Source of the DNA: Anopheles merus
Taxonomy: Eukaryota > Arthropoda > Insecta > Diptera > Culicidae
Length of the DNA stretch: 64,000 bases
Direction: 5' to 3'
Assembly (NCBI RefSeq): GCF_017562075.2
Contig: NW_024427627.1
Coordinates: forward strand, 69,501 to 133,500
Both the position numbers and the translations under genes were made by a program. This document shows, piece by piece, positions 35,801-46,850 of this stretch (its first letter is position 1; each line of letters begins with the position of its first letter). Below the pieces are notes generated by a model that ran no database searches, was not told where the DNA came from, and worked only from the letters and a program-made list of their open reading frames with translations.

Positions 35801-38800
35801 GAGGAAGTAGCTTCACGCTTCGAAGGATGTTTTTTTGCTAGTTCATAAAATTCGAATGACATAGGGTTGAGCATGAAGACCCTGCAGCGCGTAAATAGCC
35901 ACTCGAGTTTGTTTTGCAGAATCAATTGCGGGCCTCTATTTGCTGGTCCGTTTTTTTTCTTCACTCCTTTTTATCTCCTGCTGGAAGCCACGACATGAGG
36001 GACCGTAAAAGAGCTCCTTCTTCGAAAAAATACACCCAAATCTAATGAAAAACTGCTGAAGGATGCGCCCGCTGTCGGGTGGTTTTGTTGTTCCATCAAT
36101 CTGGTTCCTACTTCTGGGTACGAAGCTTCGCCAAAGCATCGTAATCCGTTACGGCCAATACACAGCTGTACAGATGCAGAAAGGTACCACGCGCACGCAC
36201 GCACGCCGGTACGAGTGTTGCCCCCTGCGCTGACATAAGTGGCCATTGTTTGACGACTTATGACAACGTATTTATCCAACGGCCAGTGAGCCAGCGTACA
36301 GCTGAGGGAAAGGGATGAACCGTAGTTGCTAGGGGTTACCAAACTTGACGGTTGATTGACGCCCGGGTGCCTCTCAAGTGAGGCAATTGCAGCAGCCCGT
36401 TTGGCTGCAATGGTCCAGCAGCGCAGCCAAAGTCCAGAAGATACGTCGATACGCAAACAAAAACGCCAACTCCTTCTATTGAAATGGATAGAATTTACAA
36501 AGATTTTCTGCTATTTTCTGAGCACTTCAGCAACCAACAAAAATGAAAATTGAAAGCAAAGCTGCAGATAATTATACGAAAATTTGTTCGCGCAGTATAC
36601 AAAAAACATATCGCCTGCAGCTGATTTTTACGCAAGAAATACCACAGCCCAGAAGCAATCCGCAAGACATTGTGTTGAAATTCTTACATTTTTATAACCT
36701 CATTAAAAACTTGGAACAAAAGAAAATGTTTCCAACATCGTAACCCTTTTCTGAAGGGGAAGGCGACGATCGTTTCTTGATTAACTTTTCACGCGGAATA
36801 ACGATGCAAACCGCGAAATGAAAATTATTTTACTCAACTTCATCAATAAGAGCGTTTCTGGATTTTTGTTTTTTTTTCCTTCAGATTTTTTTTAACTAGC
36901 ATAAAATATGCTTTTTCTCTTTATTGCTGCTGAAACTATGAAAATCCGTTCGGTACCCACATTATTTCATCATTCGAAGAACGTCCACTTGCATCACTTG
37001 TTAACTTTCAATCACGCATTACGTTTTGGTTCAATAACTGATTTTGTAACTATTTAAATGACATGAAATGGAATAATGTGAGCACTTTTATCGTTCCTTG
37101 AATAATCAGTACTTCTTGCTTATCTTGGCCAACAAAATGGTCCTATGCCAAAAATCTGCCAAAATGGCAAATCTTACGTCTTTCCCATACGAAGAAAATT
37201 AATTAAAATAAGAAACCCACCCACAGCTCCCTTCACCCAACAAAGCCAGAAGCCAACATTAACATTTCATCGCCTTAGAAAGGGCCCCCTTTCGTGTAAA
37301 AATGACGATGAATAGAGCTGGAAGGCGGAGGCGCTTCCTAGCTTCCCGCCTCAATATTGACACTCGATGAATATTTATAGACGTTTGACACATTTGACAA
37401 GCTTGCGCAGCGGTTGCTGCGGTTTGAATGCGCAAACTTAATCGCAAAACCATTTCCTACGCAACACCACCACTACCCATCAAAAGGGACCCGAGGGAAG
37501 GCCTCCTCAAATGCAAACTTCTTAATGCAACAAAGGAGGGAAATCATTCATATGCAGTGATGAAGAAAAAAGGACATCGAAGGTATGACACGTCAGAAAA
37601 TAAAAGCTGATCCCGTCCATGTCACACGATCCCGGGGCGCCCGTTTGCTTTCATCGCGCAGTCAAAAAATCTTTCCAGCTCCACACAGTTCTGGGACGTT
37701 TTTCTTTTGTAAATTAATGAAAATTTATACAATATTGCTAGAAACATGACAGTTCTTCCCATTCCATTTAACGTTTTCTTTGGTTTTTGGGGTTTTGGTT
37801 CTCAAATCGAAACCGCAGCTAGATTTGCATAACTTTTCAATTATTATCTCAAACAAAATTTGCTTTTGCAGTGCTATTTTTTTTCTCTTCTACATATACA
37901 TTTTGCCCTTCGGCCGTTTTAATTTCAAATTATTGAATGGGATAATTAAAATAGACAGTCGCCTTATAGGTTATGCAAATGATTTCCATTCACTTCTCTT
38001 GTGATGATTAAATCTTCAATATCCTATTGAAAGTTGGCAAAAGGTGGGTACCATAAGGATAAACATAATGAGTGGAATACATTTAGAAAAACCATTCAAC
38101 AATAAGAATGCCCTTAGAAGAATGTAATTAAATCAACCATTATTATATCAACATTGGATGAGGCATTTATATATTTTTTTATTTATATTTAAAAAACTCT
38201 AGTTATCGAAAATAGTCATCTGATGATGCAAATTCTACCTTGATTTCTCATTCACCCATTGGTTAGAATTAAATCATTTACTTTATTTGATAGTTTACTA
38301 AGAAGTAGCAGGTAAGACCGCACCATTTCTACTTTTAGTGCTTTAAAAAATAGTACCCGCAACCTCCCATTTGTGTGTGTATACCGTAACGCTGCGCATT
38401 TTAAACTTTCACCCAACAACACTGAACTGGATGTACATGAGTTGCATTGTTGAGCCTTTTTTTCGTTTCGTTCGTTTGAAGAAAATATTAACAGTCCTCT
38501 CGGAAACGCGCAATATCAAGGGGATGAAATTTCAGCATTTCCAACGACGCTTCGTTTAAGCGACATTCCACACTTCAGCTTAGTGCTAACGATGTGTACT
38601 TCAACATTTATCACCTTCATAATAGCCCTATCGTCTCGATCTGAAAGGCTCACTTCAATTCCCTCCCCCTTCCAATTTCCGTCCCCCACTATGCTTTCTG
38701 CAAGTGATACTATCTGAAATGCTCTTATCACTGCCAAGACGTGGCGTTTGTGCAGCGAAACCAACATGCGCGTAACACTACATGCGCGAAGGAATGCACC

Positions 38801-40808
38801 AGCAGCAACGGGATACGAAACGAACCGAAAAGGACTCGTTTGAGCATTGTGTCGCTGCGGAACAGTATCTTGACTTTACACTACCTCCAACACACGCACA
38901 CACACACCTCTCCCGATGCCGCTGCGTTGGTACCATTTATGTTGGTGCAAAATAAAATGACACTCTCATCGCAGCACTTGACGATTTTACTTTACTTTTT
39001 TTTGTAGAACATTGCGTATCGCGTGCCCGTATCGTATCGTTGAGCTTTATTAAAAAATTACAATGGCACCACCACCGGGGAAGTCCGACGGAACAGGCAG
39101 AAGAAAAAGGAAGCCCGAGAAATCATTCACACCATCTTGAGCGAAAGGTGTCAGGCATTTTGGAATTGGAATTGAAAGTAAGTAGACGGCTGCGAGCAAA
39201 GAAGCTAGGAACATGATCCTGCACCAAAGAAGGTTCCATGGAGTAGAAAGTGGTTGCATCGTATGATAGTACATTTAAAGAAATGTGTACAGTGTTTAGT
39301 TGAAGCACTACTTCCCAAAATATATGAATGAGATGGAGTCATTGGGCTCGTTTCAGACAACGTTTCAATTATCAAATTGTTATATGCACTTATCAAACTA
39401 TTATTTTGTTTCTCTTTAGATCTCTTACTTTGCTGAATGCAAGCAATAAAAAAGTTTTAAAATTGAAATTTTCTTCACAATGATACATTACAACTTCTTT
39501 CCTACATCAGTTAAACTGAAAAACATGCATTATGCATTATGTCAAAAAAACTACAGACGGTTCTCGACTTCCACGGTTCATGACTATTCGACAGTTCATG
39601 TGTACAATTTGCTCCAAATTTAGTCAAATGGATCTTTTTTTAATTGTTTAAAGGTTGATAAAATCATAACTATCTGCACGAATTGTATTAAACAAAAAAG
39701 TTAAATGCATAAAAGTCCTATATTTAATATTAATTGTCATTTTTTGGCAGAAAAGAGATATTTGACTTATGCGGGTATTCGAGTTATACTGATGCTTTAG
39801 AAACTCATAAATAGCGCGTGAACAGACTAGATATTAAAAAATAGATTAGATTAGACTGCTTTTATTTGAGTTTTAAATTTTTTGGGTTAGATCTGCGTCT
39901 GAAGCAAACGAGGTCAAGATTTTACGTTTTCTTCTGATGTTTTATACTCATACCCATACGAAGTGATTTTTTGCGTTCTTTAATATTTGGAAATGACACA
40001 ACAAACTCCCACCATGCCCTGGCAATGCAACGACCCGCTTTACGATAGCGACAACTAGAGCAAGCAAAATGTACGACTTATCTGCCGACAATACCAGGAG
40101 GCATCGCCTGATGATGATACTCTTCAACGCTACCATAGTAACCTGCCGTTGGCCAACTACAACACGCAAGACCCATCGTCTCCGTTGCGTACGTTTGCGC
40201 CAAGGTGGAAGACAAGGCGCAAACATAAACAACAACCAAAAAAAAATACAGCGAGATCATTGTGGCGCGAAGAATGGCAGCTCTCCCTCAAGGATTGGCG
40301 CCATATTTATTTGTTCAAACGTCAACCATCGTCGCTGACGCCGCCGTCGTCGTTGTCGTCTTTCGGAATTCTTTTTCCATTTTCCTTCTCATCCAGTATC
40401 ATCCTTTCTTGGGTTTGCTAAAACAAAACAACGAAAAAATGGATCCGTTGAGTTGTATAAACACATTCATACATATTGGCAACGAACGTAGCGCTATAAA
40501 AATGCAAAACCATTCTCATCAGCATTCAGGACGGAATGGTGTTTTCGTGAGCGGAATTTCTTGTTTTGCGCACTACCAAAAGATGGTTTGCAATATTAAA
40601 GAAAGAAAATGCTTGAGTCCAACAATCCGTTGAGTTGTTCTTCTTTCCATCGCTGATTAGTAAATAGTGTAGACAAGTTTTGCATTTGCAAGCTACAATT
40701 TCTCTGGATAATAAGGCCAACTTTGTAAAAATAGTTCAATTTATGGAGATTGTTTTTGTACACCAGATCCAAAGAAGAAAAGACCACCACTCTAAAACAA
40801 CCATAAAA
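29224..40808. other. Long intergenic stretch, no gene recognised
   Basis: About 11.6 kb with no recognisable protein or RNA gene. Islands of higher GC and unique appearance lie at about 29830-30850, 32130-33500, 35480-36470, 37200-37640, 38360-39030 and 40060-40640. AT-rich DNA lies between. Simple repeats: (CT)n at 29755-29821, a GTT run near 32703 and a TCA run near 31785. Near 39750-39800 a stretch (CTTATGCGGGTATTCGAGTT) resembles the MITE ends at 55049-55486 and may be an old copy. Frames of 60-160 codons exist but show no domains. The islands are candidate Lmx1 regulatory DNA by position only. Confidence 0.45.
29755..29821 (+). repeat. (CT)n microsatellite
   Basis: Uninterrupted CT dinucleotides for about 67 bp, bounded by an AAG on the left and TTTCTCTTTA on the right. 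Confidence 0.95.
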
Positions 40809-40813
40809 GAGTA

Positions 40814-41127
40814 TGTCGCGCACACGAAAGTGTCTTTCGGAGCAGCAGCTTAAGACAGGCACAGTACACGCCGACTTAAGCACAATAATAACGCACCAAC
40901 TGGTTCTTGGCAAATAATCCATTCATTAGTTTATTCAATTGATTTTATACTCTAAAAATGCTGACCGTCGTCGATCAGCATATTTTTCTTAGTCTATTCT
41001 TCTTAGCCTATTTTCTATTTAATCGTTAAACCAGCGCGCATCGCTGGCGCGTTGCATAACGTAGCTAGTCAGCATTTATTGACCTAGCAACGCTTTGCTT
41101 TTTAAGCCTAAATTGTCGTCAGCGACA
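40814..41127 (-). repeat. 3' LTR of the BEL/Pao element
   Basis: 314 bp, TG...CA bounded, identical by eye to 48775-49088. It contains an internal hairpin-prone GCTGACCGTCGTCGATCAGC (near 40960) and CCAGCGCGCATCGCTGGCGC (near 41031). Confidence 0.97.
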
Positions 41128-41138
41128 TCCCTCCCCCC
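41128..41138 (-). promoter_or_regulatory. Polypurine tract of the BEL/Pao element
   Basis: On the minus strand GGGGGGAGGGA abuts the 3' LTR directly, the expected primer for plus-strand DNA synthesis. Confidence 0.88.
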
Positions 41139-41157
41139 GTAAGTCCTCGTAGGGGAG

Positions 41158-41640
41158 TTACAATTCTAGGTTTAAAGTGGGTGGCCTGCATGGAGGAGGA
41201 CCAATATTTTGTTTTAGATATTTCTTGATTAACATCGCGGAAACCAAGATGACCGTAATAGAAACACTTAGTATGGTTATTGAGAAAAGTACATAGTTAC
41301 TAGTTACCGATTCTACTTCGTTAGACTTATCTTCTTTTGATATGCTTAAATTTAACATGGGTTTAAAATATGCTCTGACTTGCTCAGATTTTATTAGCAT
41401 CGTCGGTTGTATTTCGAACTTGCTCGTCAAAATGCTACAGTCTAGTGACAAGGTTATGATTCCGATTGAGCAGCTTGGGGTAGTGAGTGTTTTGTTACAT
41501 TTTAGTAATATCTTATCAGGGTTGGTAGAGAAGAACAGAATACTGTTTGGATTTGTAAGTTGTATAAATTCAGTGACTTCTGGCCCTATTTCCTTTGAAC
41601 TACATCTGGTACACTTTCTGTGTGTAGTAATGCTGATGCT
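41158..41640 (-). pseudogene. C-terminal part of the env-like gene: stem and transmembrane anchor (different frame)
   Basis: The minus-strand frame holds a Cys-containing ectodomain segment (CSILTSKFEI and further Cys upstream) and then a hydrophobic stretch YVLFSITILSVSITVILVSA, followed by a basic cytoplasmic start KKYLK and a Pro-rich tail ending NLEL. This is the membrane anchor expected of a class I-type envelope protein. It is in a different frame from the N-terminal part at 41586-42635; the break falls at about 41640-41655. Upstream extent of this frame is approximate. Confidence 0.7.
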
Positions 41641-42635
41641 ATGCAGTCTGGTTCTCGTTGTATTATTTTCTCAGAAGATATGTAGTGCGATTCGTTCAGT
41701 TTAAAAATTTCCTTCGGGTATAAGTAACTAGTTTCGTTGATGGCTATTATTTTTTCATGTATGTCTAAAATCGTATGATTGGCAAAGTTTGGAATGGCTA
41801 TGACTTTAAACATCTCGTAATTTTCTATCGATACAATTATGTTTTTGATAGAAAAGACTATTTCACCCTCTTCTATTCTCCTATTGGTTATTTCCGAGTA
41901 TTCTAAAACGTTATAATGACTTGCCATCTTTCTTCGTATAGTTTGTTTTAACATCTCTTCGTCCTCTAAATATAATTTGGTTGAATCTATTTCGTGATAC
42001 TTATTTATCATGTCTTGTACTAGAGCGGTTGTAAGCATGATCGTTTCTTGTATATACTTTGTTAGAACTTCATTTTTGTTATGCTTAAATTCCTTGCTGA
42101 GAACATCTATACCATCATAGAGTTTGTCTATTCGGTGACGTAAATTTTCTGTTAACTCATTGTGTTTTTTATTTGTTTGGGTCAAACGTTCGGACACATG
42201 TGTAATTTTTGTATCCTCTGCTGCTCTGAAGGCTGCTAATTGCTCGTCTATGTCGTCTCCCCCGAACATGAAATCTTTTAGTATACCAAATATTCCCCGG
42301 GAGCGTTTTGTCCTTTTGTGACTTATTCCTTGGATTAGTTGAATTGCATGGTTGCATTCGTGCTGAAGTGTAACTTTTAGATCCGAGAGTTCAGAGTCCG
42401 TACTATTAACGGAGTTCAATACTATGGTTAAGTGTTTTTTCAACGTTTGTAACGTATCCGTATCATTTTCCGGACGTGTCCCCGTATGGAATGTCGTTTC
42501 CCATGCTCCTTTTTTTAATAGGAGTGTCCCAATATGATCAAAATATATTCCTGGTTCAGGGATAGGTACGATCGATAAGCATTCGACTCTAAACAGTGCG
42601 GCTATGTATATTGTTATTTTAAGGATGAGCTCCAT
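41586..42635 (-). CDS. Envelope-like glycoprotein, N-terminal part (third gene of the BEL/Pao element; frame broken)
   Basis: A 349-residue frame follows pol in element order and overlaps its end by 22 nt (42614-42635). The N terminus is a signal-peptide-like hydrophobic stretch (residues 1-20). At residues 108-111 there is a dibasic RTKR, the form of a furin-type cleavage site, followed by a glycine-rich hydrophobic GIFGILKDFMFGG that looks like a fusion peptide. A long alpha-helical, heptad-like region follows (about 140-220), with several N-x-S/T sites. This is the layout of insect retroviral and baculovirus F-type envelope proteins, which mediate membrane fusion; the relationship is inferred from layout. 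The frame terminates before a membrane anchor, which is found in another frame further on, so the copy seems inactive. Confidence 0.75.
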   Translation of the reverse strand: MELILKITIYIAALFRVECLSIVPIPEPGIYFDHIGTLLLKKGAWETTFHTGTRPENDTDTLQTLKKHLTIVLNSVNSTDSELSDLKVTLQHECNHAIQLIQGISHKRTKRSRGIFGILKDFMFGGDDIDEQLAAFRAAEDTKITHVSERLTQTNKKHNELTENLRHRIDKLYDGIDVLSKEFKHNKNEVLTKYIQETIMLTTALVQDMINKYHEIDSTKLYLEDEEMLKQTIRRKMASHYNVLEYSEITNRRIEEGEIVFSIKNIIVSIENYEMFKVIAIPNFANHTILDIHEKIIAINETSYLYPKEIFKLNESHYISSEKIIQREPDCIASALLHTESVPDVVQRK

Positions 42636-45585
42636 GATACGGGCCTAATTTTGAGCTTTTTCCTTTTTGGTATTTGACTTGCTAGTTCTTCTGCTTTAGC
42701 TTTTATAACGTTAAGATTTGTTTCTTTCCTTTTTCCCCAATTTGAAAATGTTTGATCTCGTTTTACCTCGAGTACTGCTAGTTTTACAGTTGGCCTGTTA
42801 ACTAAATTATTACCTACTTTGATTCGTGCTGAACGAGTCTGTCCGTCTACGCCAGTTACCAGCTCGCAGATTCGGCCTTTAAACCATTTTCCTTTCCTTT
42901 GTTCATCGGGAAACGTGACAATATCGCCTATTTGTAATGGTTTGGCCGGTTGAGTCCACTTCTCTCGTTTAGAAAGCTTTGGGAGATACTCAGCTATCCA
43001 CCGTCGCCAATATTGTTGTGTGATTGCCTGGGCCCTTTTCCAATCGGACCGTACCAATTCTGTTTTGGTGATATCTGAGATATTCGGCTCTGCCTCGCCG
43101 GAACAACCTAGCAAGAAATGAGCTGGAGTTAGGGGCTCGTCATCTTCTCGTTCTAGTGTTAAGTGAGTCAATGGTCGATTATTTGTTAGGAACTCTATCT
43201 CAGTTAGTATTGATCTGAGAACGTGTTCTTTATAACTCTCAGCCATGGGAAGCAGACTCTTGATTTCTCCAACCATTCGCTCCCACGCACCTCCAAAATG
43301 AGGGGCGCCTGGTGGGTTAAAGATCCATTCTATGCCTTCTGAGGCACATCGATATCTTATTTGTTTCATCTCATTGTCGGCTCCGACAAAGTTGGTCCCA
43401 TTATCGCTGTATAGGAAAGATACCTTTCCTCTTCTGTATTGCATATTTTTTAAGCAAACAATAAAGGTGCTTGCCGTTAGATCAATGGCTATTTCTATAT
43501 GGATTGCTCTTGTGGTTAAACACGTAAATATAACACCCCACCTTTTTTCTGACCGTCTGCCTATCGTAACGAATAGGGGGCCGAAGTAATCTACTCCACA
43601 ATGCGTAAATGGTTTTTTAAACACTGCTGTTCTACATGTTGGCAGTGGTGCCATTATTGGTGGGATTGGTTTAGCTCGTGCGTTTTTGCAGTATTGACAT
43701 TTGTTTATTACGTGCTTAAGACTGCTTCTGAGATCTATCACCCAGAATTTTTGACGAACTGCAACCATCACTGATTCGCTCTTCTGGTGGTAGTACCTCT
43801 CATGATAATGTTGTAGGATAAGGTTTGTAATGTGATGCCCTTTTGGTAGGACAATAGGGCTACGTGCGTTAAATTGAAGAAATTTAACGTGTTCAAGTCT
43901 TCCTCTAGAACGCATGATCCCATCTTGGTCCAACATAGGGCACAGGCACCTAACTTTACTGCTGCCATTAATCGGGTTCTTCAATGAGAGTTGTATCATC
44001 TCCGTTTGAAAGCTTTCCCATTGAGCCTTTTTTATTAAGTGGCGCTCAGCTAAGTCAAGGGTAGCTTTATCGATTGCTGTCGAAAATGACAGGGATTTAG
44101 CCTTACTTTTTAACCAATCCAAGTACTTTAGTGCGTACGCTACCGATCGTTTTAGACGGTGCCAGTTGGAACACCATTCGACGGAAATGGCGTCATAATC
44201 TATTCTTTCCACTGTTCTCGAAGTGTTTACCCTTTTCCGGTCTTCAAATGTGTCCGGAATGTCTGGTGTTAGTGTTTTTATTTCTAAATTTTTGAGAAAG
44301 TCGGGACCATTTAACCATATTGACTTTTTCTTACAAGTTTTTGTAGCTTCGTCAGCAGGGTTTTCTGCAGATGCTACCCAGTTCCACTGCTTCGGAGAGT
44401 TGAACTCCAAAATTTCTCCGATTCTCAGGGCTACGAACTGATTATATGTTCTAGGCTCTGAGTTAAGCCAAGCTAGAACTGTTTTTGAATCGGTCCAAAA
44501 GAATTCTGTTTGAACCTTTAACCGCAATTCCCTCTTGATTGATTCGTTTAGGCGAGTGCCTAGCACTGCCCCTTGCAATTCAAGCCTAGGGATCGACAGT
44601 GGTTTGGTAGGAGCGACTCTTGATTTTGCGGCCACGATACTTATGTCGATGCCTAAGTCGTGGACTGTCCTAAGATACGTAACCGCGGCAAAGGCTTTTT
44701 CTGACGCGTCTACGAAAGTATGGAGCTCCCTGATCTTTACGTTATTTCCAATCGAAAAACATCTAGGTATAGATATGTTGATCGAGTTTTCGATTCGGTT
44801 TATCCAGTTTTCCCATTTTTCCTTTATGGACTGTGTGATTTCGTCATCCCAGTCTAGTTTAGTTTTCCAAAGATCTTGCATCAAAATTTTACCTTCAACA
44901 GTAATGTTGGCAAGATGACCTAGAGGATCGTAGATTTTCATTATATATGAGAACATCTGACGTTTCGTTAAATTTTTAATATCTGCCCTTTTAAACTTGT
45001 AGGCAAAGACGTCAGACTCTTTGTCCCAAATCAATCCCAACACTTTATCGAAGTTTTGATTTTTCTCCTCTATGCCAAGTACACTTTTCTCAGATAACCT
45101 GTTGGTTGGAATGCTTTTCTCTACTTCTTTTGAGTTGGAAAAGAAGTTTCTCATAAAGAATTTAGCATCATCATGTATTTTACACACCTCTGAGATAGTA
45201 TTCACGGCTGTATCAATATCTGGATAACTATCTAGGTAGTCATCTACGTAGTGATTTTCAATAATCGCTTTTACTGCCTGGGGATAAATATTTTTGTAAC
45301 GCAGTGCGTTCTCGTTCTTCACAAACTGAGCACAAGTTGGTGAACAAGTTGCCCCAAATGTCATCACTTGCATAACGTAAACTTGAGGAACGTCAGAAGG
45401 CGATTCTCGAAATAGAAATCTTTGAGCGTCTTGATCTTCCCGTCTCACCTTTACCTGGTGATACATTTCCTTGATATCTCCTGAACAGCCTATTTTGTGT
45501 TCCCTGAAGCGGACTAGCACTCCGAACAGGGACGCAGTAAGATCTGGGCCGGAAAGAAGTTGAGAATTAAGGGATATATTTTGAT
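42614..45585 (-). CDS. Pol, second part: reverse transcriptase, RNase H, integrase
   Basis: A 968-residue frame (counted from the LVRFRE segment at 45520; it stays open to about 45585). Reverse transcriptase motifs GDIKEMYHQV, FGATCSP and YVDDYLDS (near residue 91) are intact. RNase H acidic residues lie in TFVDASEKA (271), LELQG (314), WTDSKTV (344) and NPADEAT (390). An integrase zinc-binding region with HHxxCC spacing spans about 560-611. The integrase core has VDYFGP (Asp 644), YSDNGTNFVG (Asp 706) and GAWERMV (Glu 747). A C-terminal DUF5641-like region (WRRWIAEYLPKL, GDIVTFPDE) follows. It ends at 42614 inside the start of the env-like frame. The enzyme would copy and integrate the element. 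Catalytic residues look intact; the defect is the frame break at its 5' end. Confidence 0.95.
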
Positions 45586-46850
45586 TTTTTTGCAGCCGCG
45601 TCGAATACTAAACGTGGTTTGGGAATGGGTTTATTATGGTTTATCACGGAAAAGTGGGGAATATAGTTTATTTTCCCGTTCAATTGCAGCAGTTCCATTG
45701 GTGTCGCCTTACGTGCATATCCCTTTTCAATGTATGCGTTTATTTCTTTATGATACCATGATTTTAAGTTTGGATCCCTTTCCATTGCCTTCTCTTGACT
45801 TTTTAAGCGCGTAAGCGCTTGTCCGTAACTATCTGGCAATTTAGGATTGTCGGTTTTCCATACTAAACCAATTTCGTATCCGTCGCCAGTATTTTTAAGC
45901 GTTTCTTTCATAATCTTTAACGCTCTTTTGTCTTCTTCAGAGGCACGGGTTGGAGTAGGTTTAACTCCAAATTCCTCTGTAGAAAAGAAACCACGCAAGA
46001 TTTGCATCATGTTCTTGTTTTCTTCTTCGTACGTCTCTGTCATCACAAATGAGTTCTCTGTGACATTTGGCGTATTCGTTCCCCCAAAAATGACCCAACC
46101 AAGCCTCGTTTCATGGGCAATTGGTTCGTTTGGTCTACCTTCTCGATATTTTGCACCATGGCAAAGATACGAATGTGGAAGGCCTAGTAGCACGGTAGGC
46201 CTCGCATCTGCATAGCTAGAGATACTAATGCCTTTCAAATGTTTAAATTTTCTTTGCAAAAACGGAGCATCTATGCTTTGAACGGGAAGGTTAAGTTCCC
46301 TTACACTTCTGAGACCTTTAACTTGGAATTTTCTTTTGTTAGCTCCCTCTACTGTTATGGGAACTATCCTACTTTCTGTCTCTTTTTGAATGCTTCCGTC
46401 CGTCCAGGAGAGAGTTAGCGGTCTTTTTGGTCCGTGAACGTTTAGTTCTTTTCGGACACTTTCCAAAATGAGGCTAGTTGAAGAGCCAGGATCCATGAAT
46501 GCATAAGTTTCGAATTTTCTTTCATTGTGGTGCAAAGTGATGGGCACGATCTGATAGAACAGATTATTCTTTTCCTGATGGCAATTTATTTTGTTTGTAG
46601 GTTGCCCTTCTACCAGATTTCTTTTATGAAACATACTATGATGCCTTTTGCCGCAACCGTACACATTACATTGTGGTGGTAGGCGACAGTTTTGGGCGTT
46701 ATGGTTGCTGTACTTGCAGCAATTGGTGCAAATTCTATGCCGAATGAAAAGAGATAATTTTTCATCGGGCGTCTTACCGTTCAATTGTCGGCAACGAGTG
46801 GTTTCATGAAGAAATCCACAAATTAGACATATCGTTTCCTTTTCTGGCCT
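45567..46850 (-). CDS. Pol, first part: zinc knuckles, aspartic protease (DUF1758) and start of reverse transcriptase
   Basis: A minus-strand frame of about 405 residues from 46784 to 45567 that remains open upstream to about 46850. The upstream extension carries a C-x2-C-x4-H-x4-C knuckle (CLICGFLHETTRC), followed by a CNxC/CxxxGC Cys-His segment as in BEL gag-pol proteins. The retropepsin-like motif FMDPGSSTSLI marks the DUF1758 aspartic protease (Asp-x-Gly where Asp-Ser/Thr-Gly is usual). GLVWK and KPRLVFDAAAK at the end begin the reverse transcriptase. The frame ends at TAA 45567-45569, just after a run of seven A (T7 at 45586-45592 on the plus strand), where the following pol frame is offset by one base. 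Relative to gag it is in the -1 frame. Confidence 0.9.
   Translation of the reverse strand, partial: RPEKETICLICGFLHETTRCRQLNGKTPDEKLSLFIRHRICTNCCKYSNHNAQNCRLPPQCNVYGCGKRHHSMFHKRNLVEGQPTNKINCHQEKNNLFYQIVPITLHHNERKFETYAFMDPGSSTSLILESVRKELNVHGPKRPLTLSWTDGSIQKETESRIVPITVEGANKRKFQVKGLRSVRELNLPVQSIDAPFLQRKFKHLKGISISSYADARPTVLLGLPHSYLCHGAKYREGRPNEPIAHETRLGWVIFGGTNTPNVTENSFVMTETYEEENKNMMQILRGFFSTEEFGVKPTPTRASEEDKRALKIMKETLKNTGDGYEIGLVWKTDNPKLPDSYGQALTRLKSQEKAMERDPNLKSWYHKEINAYIEKGYARKATPMELLQLNGKINYIPHFSVINHNKPIPKPRLVFDAAAKKSKYIP
45586..45592 (-). other. Homopolymer at the pol frame break
   Basis: Seven identical bases (T on plus, A on the coding strand) sit where the reverse transcriptase reading frame changes. 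One base more than the continuing frame needs is the simplest reading. It could be a sequencing indel, a real inactivating mutation, or (less likely) a recoding site. Confidence 0.6.

Noticed and set aside
35971..36456. 161-aa minus-strand frame in the intergenic region
   Set aside because: No recognisable domain, mixed low-complexity composition, and no exon-like borders; length is within chance for a GC-richer island.
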